Assembly: GCA_902496015.1 (NCBI GenBank)
Contig: CABUZJ010000009.1
Span: 1 to 21,200, forward strand
Length of the DNA: 21,200 bases
Source: an uncultured Eubacteriales bacterium
GTDB taxonomy: Bacteria; Bacillota; Clostridia; Christensenellales; UBA1242
Direction of reading: 5' to 3'
Position numbers and translations under genes: made by a program. Below are positions 8,597-15,100 of this stretch, one piece after another; the stretch's first letter is position 1; each line of letters begins with the position of its first letter. The notes below the pieces were generated by a model. It made no database searches. It was not told the origin of the DNA and was given only the letters and a program-made list of their open reading frames with translations.

Positions 8597-8602
8597 CCTC
8601 CT
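8597..8602 (-). promoter_or_regulatory. Shine-Dalgarno that fixes the ftsH TTG start
   Basis: A perfect AGGAGG on the minus strand lies six bases before TTG at 8590-8588. The upstream in-frame TTG at 8626 has no such site, and a possible -10 element (TACAAT, 8618-8613) overlaps the codons it would add. The shorter protein is therefore preferred. Confidence 0.8.
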
Positions 8603-9234
8603 AATCTTTCTTATTGTATCCAACAAAAAAGCAATAATTTCATAATCGCCAATATTCGTAAAATTTTAGTGCGTTTAAAAACGCTATTAAATAAAAAATT
8701 AAAATTTTCTTAGCAAAGTTTACAAATATTTAGCAATGAAATGATAACATAATTTAAAAGAATACACAAATAAAATATTATTATAATTAAAAGAAAATGC
8801 TTTGCGTGTAAAAAATTTTTTAGGAGTTAAGTTTTGCTATCTTAAAAATTTAATGTCTTTATTATCAAAACACAAACTCTAATTTTTAATAATGCCTAAA
8901 TAAATTACATAAAAATCAAAATCATTCTAACCCGCAAAAAATACAATCGTGTCCACTTCATAAAATTTCACCCATCTTAAAACAATGCTTAACTAAAACA
9001 TTTATTAAAAATTAAATTATCATAAGGGCATAAAGAAAATATAAAAAAATAACATGTCTCATTGCACAATAAATTAAAACAAATGAACAATCTTAAAAAT
9101 ATCAAAAACACTTAAATAAAATTTAATGAAACAAAAATATTTTTATATAAATTTGCTTTTATAATATTAAAAAAAATGTATACTAAAAATTTAGCAAATT
9201 GTAAAATATAAATAAAATTGTTAAAAAAATTACA
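8603..9234. other. AT-rich intergenic region between ftsH and yyaC-like gene
   Basis: I see no convincing gene here. The stretch is strongly AT-biased. It holds a short inverted repeat GCGTTTAAAAACGC (8671-8684) about 70 bases upstream of the ftsH ribosome-binding site, which could be an operator or small hairpin, and one weak 18-codon frame on the minus strand at 8961-8905 that is listed separately. Confidence 0.5.
8905..8961 (-). CDS. Possible 18-residue hydrophobic peptide
   Basis: An ATG at 8961 preceded by GGGTGAAATTTT, almost the same leader as the gene starting at 6188, opens an 18-codon frame (MKWTRLYFLRVRMILIFM) that is basic at the start and hydrophobic at the end. The size is compatible with a small membrane peptide, but a frame this short can arise by chance. 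No terminator is obvious after it. Treat it as a candidate only. Confidence 0.2.
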   Translation of the reverse strand: MKWTRLYFLRVRMILIFM

Positions 9235-9271
9235 AAGTTATTAACAAATTATCAAATTTTGTTAATAACTT
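9235..9271 (-). terminator. Perfect 14-bp inverted repeat; probable terminator of yyaC-like gene
   Basis: AAGTTATTAACAAA (9235-9248) and TTTGTTAATAACTT (9258-9271) are perfect complements around a nine-base loop, four bases past the stop codon of the minus-strand gene. On the minus strand a T-rich tail (TTGTAATTTTTTT) follows, fitting an intrinsic terminator, although the stem is very AT-rich. Each arm also contains TTATTAACA, the DnaA-box-like word seen in the putative origin at 20.3-20.7 kb. Confidence 0.55.
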
Positions 9272-9275
9272 GTGT

Positions 9276-10040
9276 TTAAAACGAAGTTAATAAATCGCAC
9301 ACTCTTTTAGCACTAATATTTTCAACCCATGCATTAGCAACTTTTAAATTTTCTTTTTTCAAAGAACTTTTAATAATTTTACCAAAAATACCAACTCTTC
9401 TAATTTGTAATAAATGAGATTTCTTACTTTCACCTTCATCATTAATTTGTTTTTCCTTTTTAATTAAACAACAAGTAATGCTTGCATCTCCCACAACAAA
9501 ATTAGCATATTTTTTTAAAATAGAACTATCCACTCCACTTTTAGGAATAATACCTTTATTCTTAACTATAATTGTCCCTAGCGCAACATAATTACAAACA
9601 CAGGTGTCAATCACAATAATATAAGGTTTGTTAAATGTTTTTCTAATTAAATTCTGTGCATGCAAAATTTTTTCATAATTTTTGCCTTCATCAACTTTAA
9701 CAAAATAAAAGTTTCTTTTAAAATTTTTTCTTTTATAAAGTTTAATATCAGTTGTTTTGTTTTCATTAATAACTTCATTTTTAGCAAATTTATCTATTAT
9801 CTTATTTTCATTAGTAAATCTATCACTAAGACCATTTAAAACATTGTTATTATTTGTTAAATTTATATTTAATAAATTTTGTTTCCATTTTATTTTATTA
9901 TAAATGTCCGCACCAAATGCATCAAAATAAATTTTACTATTACCAATACACATAAAAACAATATCACGGCTTAATTCAATTTCACATAATATCTTATTTA
10001 TTTTATTTTTTAATACTAAATCGCTTAAATTTTGAAACAT
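9276..10040 (-). CDS. yyaC: YyaC-like (DUF1256, GPR-related) sporulation protein
   Basis: The 254-residue product matches the pattern of YyaC proteins, relatives of the spore protease GPR. It has IVFMCIGNSK followed by FDAFGADI near the N-terminus, HAQNL in the middle, IIVIDTCV, VGDASITC, and a C-terminal HLLQIRRVGIFGKI. The two aspartates in FDAFG and VIDTC lie where GPR-type acid residues are expected. The GTDRSTGD-like loop of typical YyaC is altered to GNSKIYFD. A low-complexity Asn/Lys-rich insert (about residues 45-100) makes it longer than the roughly 200 residues I expect. In Bacillus subtilis yyaC lies beside soj-spo0J, so its place near parA-parB fits. ATG 10040 is chosen over the upstream GTG 10049 because AAGGTGG sits five bases before it. 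An 18-base motif shared with parB lies upstream. Confidence 0.75.
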   Translation of the reverse strand: MFQNLSDLVLKNKINKILCEIELSRDIVFMCIGNSKIYFDAFGADIYNKIKWKQNLLNINLTNNNNVLNGLSDRFTNENKIIDKFAKNEVINENKTTDIKLYKRKNFKRNFYFVKVDEGKNYEKILHAQNLIRKTFNKPYIIVIDTCVCNYVALGTIIVKNKGIIPKSGVDSSILKKYANFVVGDASITCCLIKKEKQINDEGESKKSHLLQIRRVGIFGKIIKSSLKKENLKVANAWVENISAKRVCDLLTSF

Positions 10041-10072
10041 TTTAACCACCTTTTTGCAAAATTTAAAATAAA

Positions 10073-10090
10073 TTATGCACTTTTTTACAT
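10073..10090 (-). promoter_or_regulatory. 18-bp motif shared with the parB leader (copy upstream of yyaC-like gene)
   Basis: Read on the minus strand this is ATGTAAAAAAGTGCATAA, identical to 13614-13631 on the plus strand. It lies 32 bases before the yyaC-like ATG in the same relative orientation as the copy before parB. A regulatory or promoter element is inferred; no known consensus fits clearly. Confidence 0.5.
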
Positions 10091-10298
10091 ATTACAACTA
10101 TATTTATAATAAGTTTTTAATAATTTAACGCAATCTACAAAAATTTTTAAGTAATCTTTTTAAATATATAATTATTTCAAGTTTGTAGTTAATATTTTAA
10201 CTAATTTGCAAAAAAGTATTAAAATTTTTATATTTTTTACATTTTATATGAACTTTTTTAGCAAATATTAATTAATTAAAGTATTTTATTACTAAACT

Positions 10299-10326
10299 TT
10301 GACTTTTTCTTTAAATTGGCTATAAT
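10299..10326 (+). promoter_or_regulatory. Strong sigma-A-type promoter for the CvpA-family gene
   Basis: TTGACT (10299-10304), a 16-base spacer and a perfect TATAAT (10321-10326) are present. The expected transcription start near 10333 is only about three bases from the ATG at 10336, so the mRNA would have essentially no leader. Confidence 0.8.
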
Positions 10327-10335
10327 TAAATTAGA

Positions 10336-11073
10336 ATGAACTTCATTGATATAATAATTATTAGCATATTATTAATTTTTATAATCATAGGCATATGTAA
10401 AGGTTTTATGTCTTCTTTTCTTTCTCTTTTTAAAGGTTTAGTGTTAATTTTTTTAGCAATACTATTAACTAGCCCTATAAACATGTTAGTAAATAAAATA
10501 GGAATAACAAATTCTATTAAATCTGCCTATTCAATGCGTATGGATTCAATGCCTGGGTTTAACACTAATCTTGTAAATCTAGATGCTCAAACTCTTAATA
10601 CACATATAAAAACAACTATAAATGAAAGTGAATTACCAAATATAACTAAAACCACAACAAATTGGTTTTTAAAAATTTCACCTGAACAAATTGCAAATAA
10701 AGAAAATATTACATTAAATAATATATTATCTAATGCATATTCAAATTTTTGGAGCACTTTAATTTCATTTACAATAAGTTTTCTATTAATCTTAATTATT
10801 TTGTTAATATTAAATAAGATAACACAAAAATCTAAACAAATACCAGTTATAAAAGCAACCGACAGAGTTTTAGGTGCAATATATGGTTTTATACACGGTA
10901 CAATAATTATTTGCGTTTTATTGGCTATTTTAAACCTATTTAGTCCAACTGGTCTATTAGAGCCAATTTATTCTGCCATTTATGCCTCTAAAATAGGGGA
11001 TTGGGCATTTTCGCAAGTTCAATTGTTTATTCAAAAATATTTGAATTTTAATACTTTGTTAACAATATTTTAA
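10336..11073 (+). CDS. CvpA-family membrane protein
   Basis: This 245-residue protein begins MNFIDIIII followed by a hydrophobic helix and GICKGFMSSFLSLFKG, the typical N-terminal layout of CvpA-family proteins (colicin V production protein homologues). Further hydrophobic segments lie near residues 32-48, 138-160 and 178-203, with a polar loop of about 80 residues between the second and third. The cellular role of this family is poorly defined; links to envelope homeostasis and colicin V export are known from other species. No Shine-Dalgarno precedes the ATG. The next in-frame Met (codon 25) would remove the first membrane helix, so the leaderless start is preferred. It is divergent from the yyaC-like gene and is closed by its own terminator. 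Confidence 0.8.
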   Translation: MNFIDIIIISILLIFIIIGICKGFMSSFLSLFKGLVLIFLAILLTSPINMLVNKIGITNSIKSAYSMRMDSMPGFNTNLVNLDAQTLNTHIKTTINESELPNITKTTTNWFLKISPEQIANKENITLNNILSNAYSNFWSTLISFTISFLLILIILLILNKITQKSKQIPVIKATDRVLGAIYGFIHGTIIICVLLAILNLFSPTGLLEPIYSAIYASKIGDWAFSQVQLFIQKYLNFNTLLTIF

Positions 11074-11098
11074 TAATTACTTAAATATTTAAAATTAT

Positions 11099-11167
11099 AA
11101 TAACTAATTAATTTTTTAATAATAAATATGCGAATGTTTGTTCATATTTAATTAGTTATTTTTTTAT
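11099..11167 (+). terminator. Intrinsic terminator after CvpA-family gene
   Basis: AATAACTAATTAA (11099-11111) and TTAATTAGTTATT (11148-11160) pair perfectly and run into a T tract of about seven. The 36-base loop contains a second inverted repeat, AAATATG with CATATTT, so the RNA could fold as one extended hairpin. The stem is low in GC. Confidence 0.6.
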
Positions 11168-11328
11168 AACTTTTAATTATAATAATTAAGATATTTTTTT
11201 GCGCATTTTAAAATTTTATATAATAAATTATTAAAAAATAAAAAATATATTTTTTATAATTAAATTATGTACTATATTTTATATACACGCATTGCATTTA
11301 TGAATATGGATATTATTCAAACTTAAAA

Positions 11329-11344
11329 TGTTTCACATGAAACA
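11329..11344. promoter_or_regulatory. parS site 1 (perfect local consensus)
   Basis: TGTTTCACATGAAACA. It differs from the Bacillus subtilis parS consensus TGTTNCACGTGAAACA only in the central G, here A. Confidence 0.9.
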
Positions 11345-11868
11345 CAAATTTTTTATTATTTAAAAATTTTTGTTAATAATTATAACTATAAAAAATAAAC
11401 AATTATTAACTTTTGTTAATAACTTATCTTATTAATAAAAATTATTTATTAACTTTAATTATTTTAAATTATTTTTGATAACAAAAATTATTATAACTTA
11501 TTTAATAAATATCTTTAAAAAATATAATTAATAACTAATCAATTAATCTAATAATAAGTTTTATATTTTATCATATTTAACTTTTATAATATTATCAATT
11601 AATCTTAAATATTATATCTAATTTAATATTAATAACAAATATAATACATTCTAAAAAATTAATATATTTAATTTTAAATTATTAAACAATATAGTAAATA
11701 ATATTAAAATAATTAAGATTATCTTATAATATATTAATTTTGTATTTTACTAATTAAATATAAGCATAATTTTCCATAATTAATAAATTTATTAAAATCT
11801 ATAAATTCATATAGTAAGATTATATAATTCAACATTTTTTATATTTTTTATTAATTATTGTTAACAAA

Positions 11869-11884
11869 TGTTTCACATGAAACA
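11869..11884. promoter_or_regulatory. parS site 2 (perfect local consensus, extended palindrome)
   Basis: TGTTTCACATGAAACA, here embedded in a longer inverted repeat: AACAAA on the left and TTTGTT on the right extend the symmetry to about 28 bp (11863-11890). This is the most symmetrical of the eight sites. Confidence 0.9.
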
Positions 11885-12095
11885 TTTGTTATAGTATGGA
11901 AACAAGATAATACTATAATTATAATTTATAATACTTATTTACCGTTATTTTGAAACTTTTTCATAAATTTTATTATTAAATTGAATGTTTTAAGTAATAA
12001 TAATATAAATATCATTTTATTTAACTAATTAATAGGTTAAATATAGTAATTTTATCAACTCAATATAATTTCTAATATATTAGAATAATATTAAA

Positions 12096-12111
12096 TGGTT
12101 CACATGAAACA
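12096..12111. promoter_or_regulatory. parS site 3 (variant)
   Basis: TGGTTCACATGAAACA, one change (T3 to G) from the local consensus. First member of the regularly spaced group of six. Confidence 0.8.
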
Positions 12112-12165
12112 TTATGAATTTTTTATTTGATATAAAACACAAACTATAATATAACATTTTATTCG

Positions 12166-12181
12166 TGTTTTACATGAAACA
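12166..12181. promoter_or_regulatory. parS site 4 (variant)
   Basis: TGTTTTACATGAAACA, one change (C6 to T) from the local consensus, 70 bp after site 3. Confidence 0.8.
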
Positions 12182-12238
12182 TAATTAATATATTTTATAA
12201 AATAGTTATAAACTATAATTACATGAGATTAATATTTA

Positions 12239-12254
12239 TGTTTCACATGAAACA
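12239..12254. promoter_or_regulatory. parS site 5 (perfect local consensus)
   Basis: TGTTTCACATGAAACA, 73 bp after site 4. Confidence 0.9.
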
Positions 12255-12308
12255 TTTAAACCAAATCACACACTACATTTTTTAAAATTTTTAATGTTAA
12301 TAAATTAT

Positions 12309-12324
12309 TGTTTCACATGAAACA
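12309..12324. promoter_or_regulatory. parS site 6 (perfect local consensus)
   Basis: TGTTTCACATGAAACA, 70 bp after site 5. Confidence 0.9.
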
Positions 12325-12377
12325 TTATAAATTTTTTAAATGATATAAAACATATACAAAATATAACATTTTTTTAG

Positions 12378-12393
12378 TATTTCACATGAAACA
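12378..12393. promoter_or_regulatory. parS site 7 (variant)
   Basis: TATTTCACATGAAACA, one change (G2 to A) from the local consensus, 69 bp after site 6. Confidence 0.8.
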
Positions 12394-12451
12394 AAAATCT
12401 TTATTATAAATATTACTTGAATTATCATTAAAATTGCAATTATATTATTAT

Positions 12452-12467
12452 TGTTTCACATGAAACA
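12452..12467. promoter_or_regulatory. parS site 8 (perfect local consensus)
   Basis: TGTTTCACATGAAACA, 74 bp after site 7 and about 330 bp before the parA start codon. Confidence 0.9.
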
Positions 12468-12760
12468 ATGTAATTAATAAAATTGCAAATAAGAAAATTA
12501 AATAAAACATAATCTTAATATTATTAAAATATCAAACTAAAATAAATACTTAATATGTTGAAAATACAATATAAAAAAAGAAAATATAAATTAAAATCAT
12601 AGCAGTATATAAGATTACAAATTATTGATAAAACAAATATAACGATTTATACTTTTAATTAAAATAATAGCATTTTTACACTGTTAATATAAATTTTTAA
12701 ATAATTTACAAAAAATGTAAATTTAGGTTTAATTTGCTTTTCTTTTTTTATTAAATTGTT

Positions 12761-12766
12761 TATAAT
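12761..12766 (+). promoter_or_regulatory. Probable -10 element of the parA promoter
   Basis: A perfect TATAAT lies 35 bases before the parA ATG; a second TATAAT is at 12772-12777. No good -35 box is seen at standard spacing (the nearest TTGCTT is 21 bases upstream), so the promoter assignment is tentative. Confidence 0.4.
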
Positions 12767-12795
12767 TAATATATAATAACAATAAGGAGAAATAT

Positions 12796-13584
12796 ATGGG
12801 GACTATTATAGCATTTACTAATCAAAAAGGTGGAGTTGGGAAAACCACAACTTGTGTTAATATGTCTACCTATATGGCGTTAATGGGCAAAAAAGTTTTG
12901 CTTTTAGATATCGACCATCAGGGAAACGCAACAACAGGTTTTGGCATCAAAAAAAGCAGAGATACTAATTCAATTTATAAAGTTATCACTGGCGAAATTG
13001 AAGTAGAATCTGCAATTTGTAAAACTGCAATCGAAAATTTAGACATAATTCCTGCAAGTTTAGACCTAGCTGCACTTGAAGTTGAAATGGCTTACATTGA
13101 AAAAAAGGAATTTGTTTTAAAAGAAATATTAAGTAAAATAAAAAATAGTTATGATTATATAACTATTGATTGCCCACCATCATTAGGCCTTTTAACAATT
13201 AATGCGTTTACAGCAGCTGATAGTTTGTTAATTCCTATTCAATGCGAGTTTTTTGCACTTGAAGGCTTAACACAACTAATGAACAGTATAATGATGGTAA
13301 AAAAGAAAAATTTAAATCCTAACATTAAAATTGAAGGTGTTGCATTAACAATGAGAGATAGCCGAAGCAATTTAGGTAAACTTGTTGGCCAAGACATTGT
13401 TAAATTTTTTAAGAATAAAGTTTATGAAACTTCAATACCAAAAAATATAAGGCTGGCTGAAGCACCTAGTTTTGGAATGCCAATTTATTTATATGACAAA
13501 CATTGTGCTGGTGCAAAAGCCTATTTAGCACTTACAGAAGAGTTTTTTGAAAGACGCGGTGAAAGTTATAAAAAAATTAAATAA
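12796..13584 (+). CDS. parA: Chromosome-partitioning ATPase ParA (Soj)
   Basis: This 262-residue protein is a Soj-type ParA, the ATP-dependent DNA-binding partner of ParB in origin segregation and, in Bacillus, a regulator of DnaA. The deviant Walker A KGGVGKTT is at 11-18, followed by LLLDIDHQGNATTG (35-48), where the usual DxDPQGN has His41 in place of Pro. The Walker B-like ITIDCPPSLGLLT and the C-terminal IPKNIRLAEAPSFGMPIYLYD match the family. The length is normal and there is no N-terminal DNA-binding extension, as expected for the chromosomal type. AAGGAG precedes the ATG by seven bases. It lies directly downstream of the parS array and 98 bp before parB, in the usual parA-parB order. 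Confidence 0.97.
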   Translation: MGTIIAFTNQKGGVGKTTTCVNMSTYMALMGKKVLLLDIDHQGNATTGFGIKKSRDTNSIYKVITGEIEVESAICKTAIENLDIIPASLDLAALEVEMAYIEKKEFVLKEILSKIKNSYDYITIDCPPSLGLLTINAFTAADSLLIPIQCEFFALEGLTQLMNSIMMVKKKNLNPNIKIEGVALTMRDSRSNLGKLVGQDIVKFFKNKVYETSIPKNIRLAEAPSFGMPIYLYDKHCAGAKAYLALTEEFFERRGESYKKIK

Positions 13585-13613
13585 TTTTATTTGATGCAAA
13601 ATTTAATGATAAA

Positions 13614-13631
13614 ATGTAAAAAAGTGCATAA
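13614..13631 (+). promoter_or_regulatory. 18-bp motif shared with the yyaC leader (copy upstream of parB)
   Basis: ATGTAAAAAAGTGCATAA is identical to the minus-strand sequence at 10090-10073. Here it lies 51 bases before the parB ATG and forms the left arm of the hairpin at 13615-13649. Confidence 0.5.
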
Positions 13632-13649
13632 ATTTTAAACTTTTTTACA
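13615..13649 (+). terminator. Hairpin between parA and parB (attenuator or terminator-like)
   Basis: TGTAAAAAAGT (13615-13625) and ACTTTTTTACA (13639-13649) are perfect 11-bp complements around a 13-base loop, followed by a T-rich stretch. The stem is AT-rich, so it may only partly terminate; it could set the parA:parB ratio. Confidence 0.45.
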
Positions 13650-13682
13650 ATTCTTATTTTTATATTATTAAGGAGGTTATTT

Positions 13683-14618
13683 ATGATAAATAAAAGAGGG
13701 CTAGGAAGAGGGCTAGATGCATTATTTGGAGATTATCAAGATTTTGACAATTTAACAGAAGAAACTAATTCAAAGAAAACCGAAGAGCCAAAAGTAGTTG
13801 AAAAGGTTGTGGAAAAAATTGTTGAAAAAGAAGTTAATAAAGGTGCAGAAGAAGTTCCAATAGGTTTAATAGATAGAAACCCTAACCAACCAAGAAAAAA
13901 CTTTGATGAAAAGGCATTAAAAGAACTTGCACAAAGTATTAAAACACATGGAGTTATTCAACCAATAATTGTTTGCAAAAATGGCGATAGATACACAATT
14001 ATTGCAGGAGAAAGAAGGTGGCGAGCAAGCCAACTTGCAGGGCTCAAAACCATACCATGCATAATAAAAGATTATACATCAAGACAAATTAGTGAAATTT
14101 CGATTATTGAAAATTTACAAAGAGAAGACCTTAATCCAATTGAAAGTGCAAGGGCAATAAAAAGGCTTATTGAAGAATTTGATGTTACCCAAGAAACAGT
14201 GGCAGATAGAATTGGTAAATCTAGGCCAGCAGTAGCAAATACATTAAGACTTTTAACATTATGCCCCGAAGTAATTGCTATGATTGAAAATGGCAAATTA
14301 AGTGCAGGGCATGCTCGTTGCCTGGTTACATTAGAAGACCCACAAATGCAAATTGAACTTGCAACAAAGGCATGCGATAATAAAATATCGGTTCGTGAAC
14401 TTGAAAAATTTATTAAACAACTAAGCAAGGGAAAAACTGGCAAAAAACAAGCCGAGCCACAAAGTTTAGAGCTTAAAGATTTTGCTAAAAAAATGGAAAA
14501 GCTATTTTCAACTAAAGTTTCAATTTTAGGAAACGATCATAGAGGCAGAATATTTATTGATTATTATAATGATGATGATTTACAAAGAATTTATATGCTA
14601 TTAGATAAACTAAATTAA
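13683..14618 (+). CDS. parB: Chromosome-partitioning protein ParB (Spo0J)
   Basis: This 311-residue protein is a parS-binding CTPase clamp that loads on the origin region and recruits SMC. The N-terminus RGLGRGLDALFG (5-16) is the ParA-interacting signature. A Lys/Glu/Val-rich linker (about 30-55) of probable coiled coil follows. The ParB/Srx domain includes NPNQPRKNF (66-74), the CTP-binding GERRWRA (109-115) and ENLQREDLNPIE (143-154). A helix-turn-helix lies at about 167-190 (TQETVADRIGKSRPAVANTL), and a C-terminal dimerisation domain ends YMLLDKLN. AAGGAGG precedes the ATG by seven bases. It probably shares a transcript with parA but may have its own promoter, given the 98-bp gap with a hairpin. 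Eight candidate parS targets lie upstream of parA; I saw none within parB. Confidence 0.97.
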   Translation: MINKRGLGRGLDALFGDYQDFDNLTEETNSKKTEEPKVVEKVVEKIVEKEVNKGAEEVPIGLIDRNPNQPRKNFDEKALKELAQSIKTHGVIQPIIVCKNGDRYTIIAGERRWRASQLAGLKTIPCIIKDYTSRQISEISIIENLQREDLNPIESARAIKRLIEEFDVTQETVADRIGKSRPAVANTLRLLTLCPEVIAMIENGKLSAGHARCLVTLEDPQMQIELATKACDNKISVRELEKFIKQLSKGKTGKKQAEPQSLELKDFAKKMEKLFSTKVSILGNDHRGRIFIDYYNDDDLQRIYMLLDKLN

Positions 14619-14940
14619 TTTACATTTATTAAAGTCTTACATTTGTAAAGCTTTTTTGTATAAAAATTTTAGTGATGATAAAAATTGATATTAAAATTTT
14701 AATTATAGAGTTTTTATAACATATTGTAAAAAATGGGTATATTTTTTAAGTTTTTTGCATTTTAAAAATAATATTTGCAGTTTTCTAATTTAATTATAGT
14801 GTGTTAATAATTAAATTTTTAATTATTTAATTTACTTGTGTCACAAAAAAGATTAAAAATTAAAAATGCATGTTATTCTAGATTTGTCGCAAATTTATAG
14901 GCCTTAATAATTTGCCACTTGCCTTACAACTATAGGCAAT
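14619..14940. other. Intergenic region after parB
   Basis: No gene is seen. A weak hairpin followed by a T run (CTTACATTTGTAAAGCTTTTTT, 14635-14656) just after the parB stop may be its terminator. The stretch at about 14880-14940 is richer in G and C than its surroundings and contains TATAGGC twice (14897 and 14931) and TTGCC/GGCAA complementarity, which leads into the strong hairpin at 14941-14987; it could be the body of a small RNA. Confidence 0.4.
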
Positions 14941-14987
14941 AAAAGTGAAGCAAGTTAACTGTTGTTTTGTTAATTGCTTCACTTTTT
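14941..14987. terminator. Strong intrinsic terminator between parB and the RNA methyltransferase gene
   Basis: AAAAGTGAAGCAAGTTAAC (14941-14959) and GTTAATTGCTTCACTTTTT (14969-14987) pair with one bulged base around a nine-base loop. T runs follow on both strands, so it could end parB-side transcripts and those of the minus-strand gene stopping at 15101. Confidence 0.8.
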
Positions 14988-15100
14988 AAAAAGAAAATTT
15001 ACAAATTTTTGTTTTACATAAATTCATCACTAAAAATTCATTTAAAATGTTTTCTACTTTTTGCGTAACAATTATTAATGTTTTAAAGTTTACTAATTAA

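Larger units (their letters stand above)
12096..12393. repeat. Duplicated parS-spacer-parS unit
   Basis: The segments 12096-12181 and 12309-12393 (offset about 213 bp) are alike along their whole length, spacers included: both contain GATATAAAACA and ATATAACATTTT at matching positions between their two parS sites. The array therefore grew at least partly by duplication of a two- or three-site unit. Confidence 0.75.
11168..12795. other. 1.6-kb non-coding, extremely AT-rich centromere-like region
   Basis: No reading frame or RNA gene is evident. The region contains all eight parS sites, copies of the TTATTAACA word (11371-11379 and 11414-11422 in reverse orientation), a local duplication and the parA promoter. 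It most likely serves as the ParB loading zone of the chromosome origin. Confidence 0.75.

Noticed and set aside
8591..8626. Longer ftsH start at TTG 8626
   Set aside because: No Shine-Dalgarno precedes it, whereas AGGAGG stands six bases before the in-frame TTG at 8590.
10041..10049. GTG start of the yyaC-like gene at 10049
   Set aside because: The GTG falls within the AAGGTGG ribosome-binding site that serves the ATG at 10040.
12096..12467. CRISPR-like array (short repeats at regular spacing)
   Set aside because: The repeat is only 16 bp, palindromic, matches the parS consensus and lies next to parA-parB; some spacers are duplicated and no cas gene is present.
11168..12795. Degraded gene or mobile element in the 1.6-kb gap
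   Set aside because: No coding remnants, terminal inverted repeats or target duplications were seen; the parS array and AT bias account for the region.
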